Both the position numbers and the translations under genes were made by a program. DNA of 64,000 nt from NCBI GenBank assembly GCA_963740055.1, contig CAVUCL010000002.1, forward strand, positions 26,634 to 90,633, given 5' to 3'. Source of the DNA: WHSW01 sp963740055 (lineage in GTDB: Bacteria; Actinomycetota; Thermoleophilia; Solirubrobacterales; 70-9). The notes below the pieces were generated by a model. That model saw nothing but the letters and a program-made list of their open reading frames with translations. It was not told where the DNA came from and did not search any database. This document shows positions 14,764-21,882 of this stretch, piece after piece (positions within the stretch are counted from its first letter, which is position 1; each line of letters opens with the position of its first letter).

Positions 14764-16758
14764 TCAGGCCGGTGCGCCGGCCTCGGCGCGCTCGCCGACC
14801 AGATCGACGATCTCGCCCATGATCCGGTTGACGTCGAAGTCCTTCGGCGTGTAGACGCGGGCGACACCCGCCTCGCGCAGCTTGGCGGCGTCGGCGAGCG
14901 GGATGATCCCGCCGATCACGACCGGCGCCTCGACTCCCTGCTCGCGCAGCAGCCGCACCGTCTCCGGGATCAGCTCGAGGTGCGAGCCGGAGAGGATCGA
15001 GAGGCCGACGACGTCGACGTCCTCCTCGACCGCGGAGGCCGCGATCTGCTCCGGCGTCAGCCGGATGCCCTGGTAGATGACCTCCATGCCGACGTCGCGG
15101 GCGCGGACGGCGATCTGCTCGGCTCCGTTCGAGTGCCCGTCCAGCCCCGGCTTGCCGACCAGGATCCGCGGCCGGTGGCCGATCCGCGCCGCGAGCTCCT
15201 CGACCCGGCCCCGGATCGATGCGAGCAGCTCCTCGTCGCCACCGGAAGCGGCACCGCCGACGCCGGTCGGCGCGCGGTAGTCGCCGAACACCTCGCGCAG
15301 CGTCGCCGCCCACTCGCCGGTCGTCACGCCCGCCTTCGCCGCCGCGATCGTCGCCGGCATGATGTTCGCCGACTCGTCGCCCGCGGCCTCGGCGAGCGCC
15401 TCGAGCGCGGCCTCGACCGCGTCGCCGTCGCGCTCGTCCTTCCACTCCTCGAGCGCCTCGCGGCGCTCGCGCTCGACCTCGGGGTCGGGGGTGAGGATGC
15501 CGCCGTCGGCGCCGGCGGTGAGCGGCGAGTCCTCGGTCTCGGTGAAGCAGTTCTGGCCGACGACCTTGATCTCCTCGCGCTCGATCTTCGCGATCCGCTC
15601 GCGATGCGACTCGACCAGGCGGGCCTTCATGTAGGCGACCGCCTCGACCGCGCCGCCCTGCTCGTCGACGACTGCGATCTCGGCCTCGGCGCCCTCGACC
15701 AGCTCGGCGACCAGCCCGTCGATCACCTTCGAGCCCTCGAAGATGTCGGGGTACGCGAGCAGGTCGGTCTCGAGCGCGAGGATCTGCTGGATTCGCAGGC
15801 TCCACTGCTGGTCCCAGGGGCGTGGCAGTCCGAGCGCCTCGTTCCAGGCCGGGAGCTGGATCGCGCGGGCGCGCGCGTTGCGGCCCAGCGTCACCGCGAG
15901 CGCCTCGAGCACGATCCGCGGCACGTTGTTCTCCGGCTGTGCCTCGGTGAGTCCGAGCGAGTTGACCTGGACGCCGTAGCGCATCCGCAGGAACTTCGGC
16001 TCGGTGACCCCGTAGCGCTCGCGCCCGATCCGCTCCCAGAGCTCCGACATCGCGCGCAGCTTCGCGTGCTCCTCGATGAACCGGACCCCGGCGTTGACGA
16101 AGAACGAGATCCGGCCGAAGATCCGGGGGAAGTCGTCGGCGTCGACCTGTCCGCGGGCCCTGACCTCGTCGAGGACGGCGATCGCCGTGCACATCGAGTA
16201 GGCGATCTCCTGGACCGGGGTCGCGCCCGCCTCCTGCAGGTGATAGCTGCAGACGTTGGTCGGGTTCCAGCTCGGGATTTCGTCGACCGCGAACGCGACC
16301 GTGTCGGCGATCAGGCGCATCGAGGGCCCCGGGGGGAAGGCGTAGGTCCCGCGCGAGAGGTACTCCTTGATGATGTCGTTCTGGGTCGTGCCCTTGAGCG
16401 CCGAGCGCTCGACCCCGTTCTCGTCGGCGACGGTGACGTAGAGAGCCATCAGCCAGGCGGCGGTCGCGTTGATCGTCATCGAGGTGTTCATCTCGTCGAG
16501 CGGGATCCCGTCGAGGAGCGCATGCATGTCGCCCTTGTGGGCGATCGAGACGCCGACCTTGCCGACCTCGCCGCGGGAGAGCACGTGGTCGGGGTCGTAG
16601 CCGGTCTGCGTCGGCAGGTCGAAGGCGACCGAGAGCCCGGTCTGGCCCTTGGCGAGGTTGCGCCGGTAGAGCTCGTTCGAGCGCCGCGCGTCCGAGTGCC
16701 CGGCGTAGGTGCGCATCACCCAGGGGCGGTCCGGCTGCTCGAGGCGGTGCGAGCTCAT
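14764..16758 (-). CDS. ecm: Ethylmalonyl-CoA mutase (coenzyme B12-dependent)
   Basis: 664 residues in one chain: an N-terminal mutase barrel and a C-terminal B12-binding domain. The barrel reads VMRTYAGHSDARRSNELYRR, GLSVAFDLPTQTGYDPDHVL, NVCSYHLQEAGATPVQEIAY and LPAWNEALGLPRPWDQQWSL, which is the ethylmalonyl-CoA mutase pattern rather than the methylmalonyl-CoA one. The base-off cobalamin motif D-x-H-x-x-G appears as GLDGHSNGAEQI near residue 540, with the GLSILSGSH and VIGGIIP strands following. It converts (2R)-ethylmalonyl-CoA to (2S)-methylsuccinyl-CoA. Single-chain length of about 660 also fits Ecm. Promoter TAGAAT is 6 nt from the start. Paired with ccr 4 kb away. Confidence 0.93.
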   Translation of the reverse strand: MSSHRLEQPDRPWVMRTYAGHSDARRSNELYRRNLAKGQTGLSVAFDLPTQTGYDPDHVLSRGEVGKVGVSIAHKGDMHALLDGIPLDEMNTSMTINATAAWLMALYVTVADENGVERSALKGTTQNDIIKEYLSRGTYAFPPGPSMRLIADTVAFAVDEIPSWNPTNVCSYHLQEAGATPVQEIAYSMCTAIAVLDEVRARGQVDADDFPRIFGRISFFVNAGVRFIEEHAKLRAMSELWERIGRERYGVTEPKFLRMRYGVQVNSLGLTEAQPENNVPRIVLEALAVTLGRNARARAIQLPAWNEALGLPRPWDQQWSLRIQQILALETDLLAYPDIFEGSKVIDGLVAELVEGAEAEIAVVDEQGGAVEAVAYMKARLVESHRERIAKIEREEIKVVGQNCFTETEDSPLTAGADGGILTPDPEVERERREALEEWKDERDGDAVEAALEALAEAAGDESANIMPATIAAAKAGVTTGEWAATLREVFGDYRAPTGVGGAASGGDEELLASIRGRVEELAARIGHRPRILVGKPGLDGHSNGAEQIAVRARDVGMEVIYQGIRLTPEQIAASAVEEDVDVVGLSILSGSHLELIPETVRLLREQGVEAPVVIGGIIPLADAAKLREAGVARVYTPKDFDVNRIMGEIVDLVGERAEAGAPA

Positions 16759-16764
16759 GGGGAG

Positions 16765-16770
16765 ATTCTA
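16765..16770 (-). promoter_or_regulatory. -10 box TAGAAT for ecm, leaderless start
   Basis: On the minus strand TAGAAT ends exactly 6 nt before ATG 16758. The overlapping + strand TAGTTT (16769-16774) could serve the divergent metallo-beta-lactamase-fold gene. Confidence 0.55.
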
Positions 16771-16821
16771 GTTTCGAACTCGCGCTCGTACTCCATGCTC
16801 CATGCTCACTGCCCTCCAGCG

Positions 16822-17676
16822 ATGTCAGACGTCCGCACGATCGACACCCTGCACCTCGGCAACGACCGGGTGATCGCCGCGCATCTGGTCGACGGGCTGA
16901 TCGTCGACCCCGGTCCGGCCTCGGCGCTCGAGCACTGGATCGACGACCTCGACCAGGAGCCGCGCGGGTTGCTGCTCACCCACATCCACCTCGATCATGC
17001 GGGAGCGACCGGGGTGCTCGTGCGACGCTGGCCGCAGCTGCGCGTCTACGTCAGCGCCGCCGGCGCGCCCCACCTCGCCGACCCCTCGCGGTTGCTCTCG
17101 AGCGCCGGGCGCCTCTACGGAGAGCAGAACATGCAGCGCCTCTGGGGCGAGGTGGCGGCGGTTCCGGAGCCCAACCTGGTCGCGCTCGACGGCGGCGAGG
17201 AGGTCGAGGGCTTCCGGGTGGAGCACACGCCCGGCCACGCGGGCCACCACGTCTGCTACCTCGACCTCGACCGCGGCGACGCCTACGTCGGCGACATGGC
17301 GGGGGTGCGGATCCCGCCCGGCGAGCACACGCTCTCACCGACCCCGCCGCCGGAGATCGACGTCGACGCCTGGCTCGACTCGATCGACCGGATCGAGGCG
17401 CTGGGGCCGGCGCGCCTGCGCCTGACCCACTTCGGCCTCGCCGAGGACGTCGGCGCCCAGTTCGAGCGCCTGCGGGCGAGCCTGCGCGCGAACGCGGAGC
17501 GAGCCCGAGCCGGCCGCGAGCCGTTCCTGGCCGCCTACGAGCGCGAGATCTCCGACCATGCCGACCCGGAGACCGCGCGCCGCGTGCGCCAGGCGACGCC
17601 GCCGGAGCAGCAGTGGCTGGGGCTCGAGCGCTACTGGCGCAAGCGCGAGGCGGCCGAGGCCGGCACGGGGGGATGA
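16822..17676 (+). CDS. Metallo-beta-lactamase-fold hydrolase
   Basis: 284 residues from ATG 16822 (an in-frame ATG at 16795 is also possible). Zinc-ligand motifs are complete: THIHLDHAGATG (HxHxDH), VEHTPGHAGHHVCYLDL, GDAYVGDMAGV and LTHFG. This is the glyoxalase II-like hydrolase fold acting on thioesters, lactones or similar; the C-terminal helical extension RYWRKREAAEAGTGG is family-like. It is divergent from ecm, so a CoA-thioester substrate is conceivable, but no specificity can be read. Confidence 0.85.
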   Translation: MSDVRTIDTLHLGNDRVIAAHLVDGLIVDPGPASALEHWIDDLDQEPRGLLLTHIHLDHAGATGVLVRRWPQLRVYVSAAGAPHLADPSRLLSSAGRLYGEQNMQRLWGEVAAVPEPNLVALDGGEEVEGFRVEHTPGHAGHHVCYLDLDRGDAYVGDMAGVRIPPGEHTLSPTPPPEIDVDAWLDSIDRIEALGPARLRLTHFGLAEDVGAQFERLRASLRANAERARAGREPFLAAYEREISDHADPETARRVRQATPPEQQWLGLERYWRKREAAEAGTGG

Positions 17677-17755
17677 AATTCCGCGACCGCACCGTTGTCA
17701 CCGCCGCGGTGTTGAGGGTTGGTCAGCGGCTACGCTCTCGCCGAGCCGGGAATCG

Positions 17756-18439
17756 ATGAGGAAGATCAAGCTCACACGCAATGCCCTCGCGCTCACCGCC
17801 GCGCTGCTGGCGGTGGCGATGGCGAGCTCCGCGATCGCGGCGGTGACGGTCTACACGAACGACTTCTCGAGTCGCACCGAGGCGCGCGAGATCATCAACT
17901 CGGGCGGCGGCAAGCGCTGCGACCGCAACTACCGCGAGAAGGCGAAGACCTTCCGCGCCGCGGTCAAGCGCAGCCCGACCACGTGCTCGTACCGGCCCCC
18001 GATCCAGGGCGACAACGAGCTGCCCAACCACGACGTCAAGCTCGAGGGCAAGATCCTGAAGAAGACGACCAAGGAGCTGCGCGGCGGCGCCTTCCTCGAG
18101 CTCAGCATCCGCTCCGGCGGCGGCGGGGTCGGCTACTCGCTGCGGGTGTTCCCGAAGAAGAAGCGGTTCGAGCTCAGGCGCGGCCCGGGCGGCAGCGGGT
18201 TCCCGGTCGACGGACGCAACTCGGCGGTGAACGGGATCAACGACCGCAACACGCTCGAGCTGATCGCGCGCGGCGCGGAGGTGCGGGCGCTCGTCAACGG
18301 CCGCGAGGTGGCGAAGGTGACCGACGAAAACCCGGGCCAGGTCTCCGGGGAGAAGATCCGCTTCGCGGTCGGCAGCCAGAAGGAAAAGAAGGGCAACGTG
18401 GTCGCGACCTTCAAGCGCATCGCGGTCGCGGTCCCGTAG
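17756..18439 (+). CDS. Secreted hypothetical protein
   Basis: 227 residues with an N-terminal signal peptide (MRKIKLTRNALALTAALLAV then AMASSAIA). The mature chain has two conserved-looking cysteines early (GGKRCDRNYREKAK, SPTTCSYRPP) and a region resembling a concanavalin-like or DUF1080-type beta sandwich (GGAFLELSIRSGGGGVGYSL, VRALVNGREVAKVTDENPG). No catalytic residues seen. TACGCT about 20 nt upstream may be its -10 box. The clpS gene follows within 15 nt. Confidence 0.6.
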   Translation: MRKIKLTRNALALTAALLAVAMASSAIAAVTVYTNDFSSRTEAREIINSGGGKRCDRNYREKAKTFRAAVKRSPTTCSYRPPIQGDNELPNHDVKLEGKILKKTTKELRGGAFLELSIRSGGGGVGYSLRVFPKKKRFELRRGPGGSGFPVDGRNSAVNGINDRNTLELIARGAEVRALVNGREVAKVTDENPGQVSGEKIRFAVGSQKEKKGNVVATFKRIAVAVP

Positions 18440-18453
18440 GCCGGGAGCGGTCG

Positions 18454-18744
18454 ATCGCAACCGAGACGCTCGATCGCCCGAAGGCCGGAGGGCCCGGCTC
18501 AGGGCTGGGCGGCAACTGGGCGGTGATCGTCCTCAACGACGATCACAACACCTTCGACCACGTCGCCCGCACTCTCGCCCGGGTGGTACCCGGCGTCTCG
18601 CTCGAGCAGGGCCACCGCTTCGCCGACGCGATCCACGGCTCCGGGCGCGCGATCGTCTGGAGCGGCCCGAAGGAGCCGGCGGAGCTGTACTGGGAGCAGC
18701 TCGACGGCGCCGGGCTGACGATGGCGCCGCTCGAGCAGCATTGA
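18454..18744 (+). CDS. clpS: ATP-dependent Clp protease adaptor ClpS (non-standard start)
   Basis: ClpS delivers N-degron substrates to ClpA/ClpC. The core is clear: WAVIVLNDDHNTFDHVARTL, ARVVPGVSLEQGHRFADAIH, GRAIVWSGPKEPAELYWEQL. The reading frame has no ATG, GTG or TTG before GTG 18523, and starting there would remove the first strand. Upstream, the frame encodes a normal-looking ClpS N-terminal extension (SIATETLDRPKAGG) beginning with ATC at 18454, which has GGGAG 6 nt before it. I therefore propose ATC initiation, with GTG 18523 as the fallback. Total about 96 residues, normal for ClpS. Confidence 0.8.
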   Translation: MATETLDRPKAGGPGSGLGGNWAVIVLNDDHNTFDHVARTLARVVPGVSLEQGHRFADAIHGSGRAIVWSGPKEPAELYWEQLDGAGLTMAPLEQH

Positions 18745-18773
18745 GCTGCCCGAGCGGAGTCGTCCGCCGGCTG

Positions 18774-19112
18774 CTAGCCGGAGTGCGAGGCGCGGGCGAC
18801 GCCGACGCCGTGGGCACCGCGGCGGCGCGCGATCCGGCGCAGGCCGCCGAAGCGCTCGCGCCCGCGGAGCTGACGCGCGCGCAGCTCGAGCATCGCCCGG
18901 AGCTCGGTCGTGCGCTCGAACGGATCGGCGATCAGCGCGCCGCCGTCGATCGCGACCGCGGCGAGCAGCCGGTCGTCGATCTCGGCGCCGAGGATGCGGC
19001 CCTCGGGCGTCGGGCGGGTGTCGAGGTCGGCGAGCCTGGCGACCGCCTCGCGGTCGGCCGGATCGAGGTCCATGCGGCGGAACGTGATCTCTGTGGTTCG
19101 GGTGTCGGTCAT
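18774..19112 (-). CDS. Conserved hypothetical protein, divergent from a LysR regulator
   Basis: 112 residues from ATG 19112; GAGAGG lies 8 nt upstream, which is why I prefer this over the GTG at 19121. The acidic N-terminal half reads TEITFRRMDLDPADREAVAR and RLLAAVAIDGGALIADPFER, the C-terminal half is a basic helical region (LRARQLRGRERFGGLRRIAR). No known domain. Position back to back with a LysR gene, 131 bp apart, makes it a candidate target of that regulator. Confidence 0.55.
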   Translation of the reverse strand: MTDTRTTEITFRRMDLDPADREAVARLADLDTRPTPEGRILGAEIDDRLLAAVAIDGGALIADPFERTTELRAMLELRARQLRGRERFGGLRRIARRRGAHGVGVARASHSG

Positions 19113-19230
19113 CTGCTTCACCTCTCTCGGTTCGCCTCGTTCGCTTTCGGTAACGGACGGGGTGGTGGATTCGTGAGGCCATGTTCGCTCGCAGGTGCTA
19201 TTAGCGCAACACAGATTGCTGCTGGACTTG

Positions 19231-19245
19231 ATAAGGTGACCTTAT
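19231..19245 (+). promoter_or_regulatory. LysR-type palindrome overlapping the lysR promoter and start codon
   Basis: ATAAGGTGACCTTAT is a perfect 7-1-7 palindrome and fits the T-N11-A LysR box. It contains a possible -10 box TAAGGT (19232-19237) 6 nt before ATG 19244 and overlaps the first two bases of that codon. Binding here should repress lysR itself. Confidence 0.55.
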
Positions 19246-20182
19246 GCTTGATGTGAAGCGGCTGCGGATCCTGCGCGAGGTCGCTCGCCAGGGCTCGTTC
19301 TCGGCCGCTGCCGACGAGCTCTACCTCTCGCAATCCGCGGTCAGCCAGCAGATCGCGACGCTCGAGCGCGAGGTCGCGATGCGGCTGCTCGACCGCACCC
19401 GCGAGGGCCCGAAGCTGACCGAGGCCGGGCGGGTGCTCGTCTGTCACGCCGAGGCAGCGATCGCCCGCCTCGACGAGGCCGAGCGTGAGCTCGCCGCGAT
19501 CGCCGGGCTCGAGGGCGGCGAGCTGCGGATGGCCAGCTTCCCGTCGGCGAGCGCGACCCTGGTCACCGAGGCGGTGGCGAGCTTCAACGGCCGCCACCCG
19601 AACGTCCGCCTCGCGATCACCGACGCCGAGCCGGAGGACTCGCTGCCGCGCCTGCGCGCCGGCGAGCTCGACCTCGCGCTCGCCGTCGACTACCCGTCAG
19701 TGCCGATGGCCGAGGAGCGCGATCTGGAGCTCACGCTCGTGCTCGAGGAGTCGATGTACGTCGCCCTGCCGAAGGATCACGAGCTCGCCGAGCGCGAGGT
19801 CGTGCCGCTGGCTCAGCTCGCCGAGGCGGCGTGGCTCTGCGGCTCGCGCCCGAGCACGTGCGGCGAGGCCGTGTTCAGGCTCTGTCGCGAGTCGGGGTTC
19901 GAGCCGCGGATCGGGTTCGAGACCGACGACTACCACGTCATGCAGGGCTTCATCTCGGCCGGGCTCGGGGTGACGCTGCTGCCCGACCTCGCGCTCCCGA
20001 CCCTGCATCCGGGGGTCCTCGTCCGGGCGACCGATCCGCCGACCCCGACGCGGCGCGTCTGGGCGGCTACCCGCGCCGAGGGAGCCCGCTCGCCGGCGAC
20101 CGAGGCGATGGTCTCGACCCTGGTCGAGGTCGGCGCCGCATTCGCCGCGCGCAGCCGAGAGCGCCTGCGACTGGTCGCCTAG
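19244..20182 (+). CDS. LysR-family transcriptional regulator
   Basis: 312 residues. N-terminal winged HTH is canonical: LRILREVARQGSFSAAADEL then YLSQSAVSQQIATLEREVAM and RLLDRTREGPKLTEAGRVLV. The C-terminal effector-binding domain follows (LRMASFPSASATLVTEAVAS, DLALAVDYPSVPMAEERDLE). Effector unknown; the group that includes LTTR proteins with short first helices is common in actinobacteria. A T-N11-A palindrome spans the start, indicating autoregulation of a leaderless transcript. The likely second target is the divergent 112-residue gene. Confidence 0.9.
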   Translation: MLDVKRLRILREVARQGSFSAAADELYLSQSAVSQQIATLEREVAMRLLDRTREGPKLTEAGRVLVCHAEAAIARLDEAERELAAIAGLEGGELRMASFPSASATLVTEAVASFNGRHPNVRLAITDAEPEDSLPRLRAGELDLALAVDYPSVPMAEERDLELTLVLEESMYVALPKDHELAEREVVPLAQLAEAAWLCGSRPSTCGEAVFRLCRESGFEPRIGFETDDYHVMQGFISAGLGVTLLPDLALPTLHPGVLVRATDPPTPTRRVWAATRAEGARSPATEAMVSTLVEVGAAFAARSRERLRLVA

Positions 20183-20196
20183 CGCGGCCGCGCTAG
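20179..20196. repeat. 18-bp perfect palindrome holding both convergent stop codons
   Basis: CTAGCGCGGCCGCGCTAG contains the TAG of lysR (20180-20182) and, on the other strand, the TAG of the monooxygenase-like gene (20193-20195). It may act as a weak bidirectional transcription barrier; there is no T-run on either side. Confidence 0.4.
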
Positions 20197-20510
20197 GAGC
20201 GGCCGTTGGAGGCCTGGACCGCGGCGTCGGCGACCTGCGCGTGCCAGTGTGCCTCGATCGGCTTGTGGTAGTAGGGGAGCGCGGCCTGGCGCAGCGCCGA
20301 GAGCTCGTCCGAGAACCACCAGCGCTCGTGGTCGGCGCGGTCCTCCCACATCGTCACCTGGCGCAGGTGCAGGGTGTCGTCCTCGTTTCGGCTCAAAAAC
20401 GCGCCCTTGGCGCCGAACGCGAGTGCGCGGTCGAGCGCCGGGCTCCAGACCTCGATGAAGCGGTCGCGCCGAAACGGGGTCACGTGCCACTCGATGTAGT
20501 GGACCTCCAT
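20193..20510 (-). CDS. Small dimeric alpha/beta barrel (antibiotic monooxygenase-like) protein
   Basis: 105 residues: MEVHYIEWHVTPFRRDRFIE, FGAKGAFLSRNEDDTLHLRQ, VTMWEDRADHERWWFSDELS, YYHKPIEAHWHAQVADAAVQ. This has the length and alternation of ABM/EthD-type ferredoxin-like proteins, with a tryptophan/histidine-rich second half. It starts 15 nt after the stop of ccr on the same strand and is probably co-transcribed. Function unknown; it could be a heme or quinone-type oxygenase or a binding protein. Assignment to the fold is tentative. Confidence 0.6.
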   Translation of the reverse strand: MEVHYIEWHVTPFRRDRFIEVWSPALDRALAFGAKGAFLSRNEDDTLHLRQVTMWEDRADHERWWFSDELSALRQAALPYYHKPIEAHWHAQVADAAVQASNGRS

Positions 20511-20524
20511 CGCAGCGAAGCCTA

Positions 20525-21793
20525 TTACGCGCCGACCTCGGCCCAGATCGCGCCCTCGCCCTCCTCGTGGCGACCGTCGGTGTCGGACTCGGCACCGACC
20601 CGGATCGCGATCTTGCCGGCGTGCTTGTTCTCGTGCATGAGCTGATGGGCGCCGGGGACGCCGTCGAAGTCCATCGACTGCCAGAGCACCGGCCGGACCT
20701 TGCCCTCGGCCATGAGCTGGTTCGCGCGCATGCACTCATAGGCGTTGGCGAAGTGCGAGCCGAGGATCTCCTTCTGCTTCATCCACAGGTAGCGGACGTC
20801 GAAGTCGAGCGTGTACCCCGAGGTCGCGCCGCAGATCACGACCTTGCCGAACGGCTTCACCGTGAACACCGAGGTCGGGAAGGTCGCCTGGCCGACGTGC
20901 TCGAAGACGATGTCGGGCGCGTCGCCGAGGATCGACTTGACCCGCTTCGCGAACTCTCGCGAGGCCTTGAAGCGCTCCTTGTCGGCGGCCGGGTCGACCG
21001 CCGGATGGTTGGCGTCGGAGCGCATCATCGCGCCGAACTCGTTGCGATTGACGTAGTCGACCGCGCCCAGCTTGCGCACCAGCTCCCCCTTCTCGTCGGA
21101 GGAGACGACGCCGACCGCGTTCGCGCCGGCGGCGGCGCAGATCTGGGTCGCGAACACGCCGAGCCCGCCGGCGGCGCCCCAGATCAGCACGTTGTGGCCC
21201 GCCTGCAGCCTGCAGCGATCGATCAGCATCCGGTAGGCGGTGAAGTAGGTGAGTCCGTACGAGGACGACTCGACCCAGGAGAGGTTGCGCGGCTTCGGCA
21301 GCAGCTGCTGGGCCTGGACCTTGGTGAACTGGGCGAACGAGCCCCAGGTCGTCTCGTAGCCCCAGATCTCCTGGCTCGGAGCGGCCATCGGGTCCAGCCC
21401 GTGGACCTCGACGTCCTCGTAGGAGGCCTGGTTGCAGTGGACGACGACCTCGTCGCCGGGCTTCCACTTGGTCACGCCCTCGCCGACCTTCCAGACGATC
21501 CCGGAGGCGTCGGAGCCGCCGATGTGGTGCCCGAACTCGGGGTGGTCGCCGTAGCCGAACACGGACACCGGCTTGCCGAGCGAGGCCCAGACGTTGTTGA
21601 AGTTGACCCCCGCGGCCATCACCCGGACGATGACCTCGAAAGCGCCCGGCTCGGGCACCTCGATCTGCTCGAGCTGGAACGCGTCCTTGGGCTCGCCCTC
21701 GCGCTCCTGGCGGATCACCCACGCCGCCATCGTCTCGGGCAGGGTGCCCGGCTCCACGTCGAGCTTCGACACCTCGGTCACGTCAACTGCCAC
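20525..21793 (-). CDS. ccr: Crotonyl-CoA carboxylase/reductase
   Basis: 422 residues from GTG 21793, with AGAGGAG 5 nt upstream. It catalyses the NADPH-dependent reductive carboxylation of crotonyl-CoA to (2S)-ethylmalonyl-CoA, the defining step of the EMC pathway. Ccr-specific MDR sequence is clear: ETMAAWVIRQEREGEPKDAF, VMAAGVNFNNVWASLGKPVS, GGSDASGIVWKVGEGVTKWK, EVVVHCNQASYEDVEVHGLD, IWGYETTWGSFAQFTKVQAQ and the nucleotide-binding loop GAAGGLGVFATQICAAAGA near residue 205. Length is normal for Ccr. A TACGAT hexamer lies about 45 nt upstream. Divergent from the predicted nuclease gene; ecm is 4 kb downstream. Confidence 0.95.
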   Translation of the reverse strand: MAVDVTEVSKLDVEPGTLPETMAAWVIRQEREGEPKDAFQLEQIEVPEPGAFEVIVRVMAAGVNFNNVWASLGKPVSVFGYGDHPEFGHHIGGSDASGIVWKVGEGVTKWKPGDEVVVHCNQASYEDVEVHGLDPMAAPSQEIWGYETTWGSFAQFTKVQAQQLLPKPRNLSWVESSSYGLTYFTAYRMLIDRCRLQAGHNVLIWGAAGGLGVFATQICAAAGANAVGVVSSDEKGELVRKLGAVDYVNRNEFGAMMRSDANHPAVDPAADKERFKASREFAKRVKSILGDAPDIVFEHVGQATFPTSVFTVKPFGKVVICGATSGYTLDFDVRYLWMKQKEILGSHFANAYECMRANQLMAEGKVRPVLWQSMDFDGVPGAHQLMHENKHAGKIAIRVGAESDTDGRHEEGEGAIWAEVGA

Positions 21794-21882
21794 GGTTCTC
21801 CTCTGGTCGCGGTCGGCGGAAAAGCGGCCGAATCGTAGCGTCAGCTTCGCGTCCGGGCCCCCGACTACCTTCGTGAGTCCAG

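Noticed and set aside
14398..17676. A very long open frame (over 1000 codons) on the + strand antisense to ecm
   Set aside because: It is the GC-rich mirror of ecm in codon position 3; only its last 284 codons (from 16822) show protein motifs, and these belong to the metallo-beta-lactamase-fold gene.
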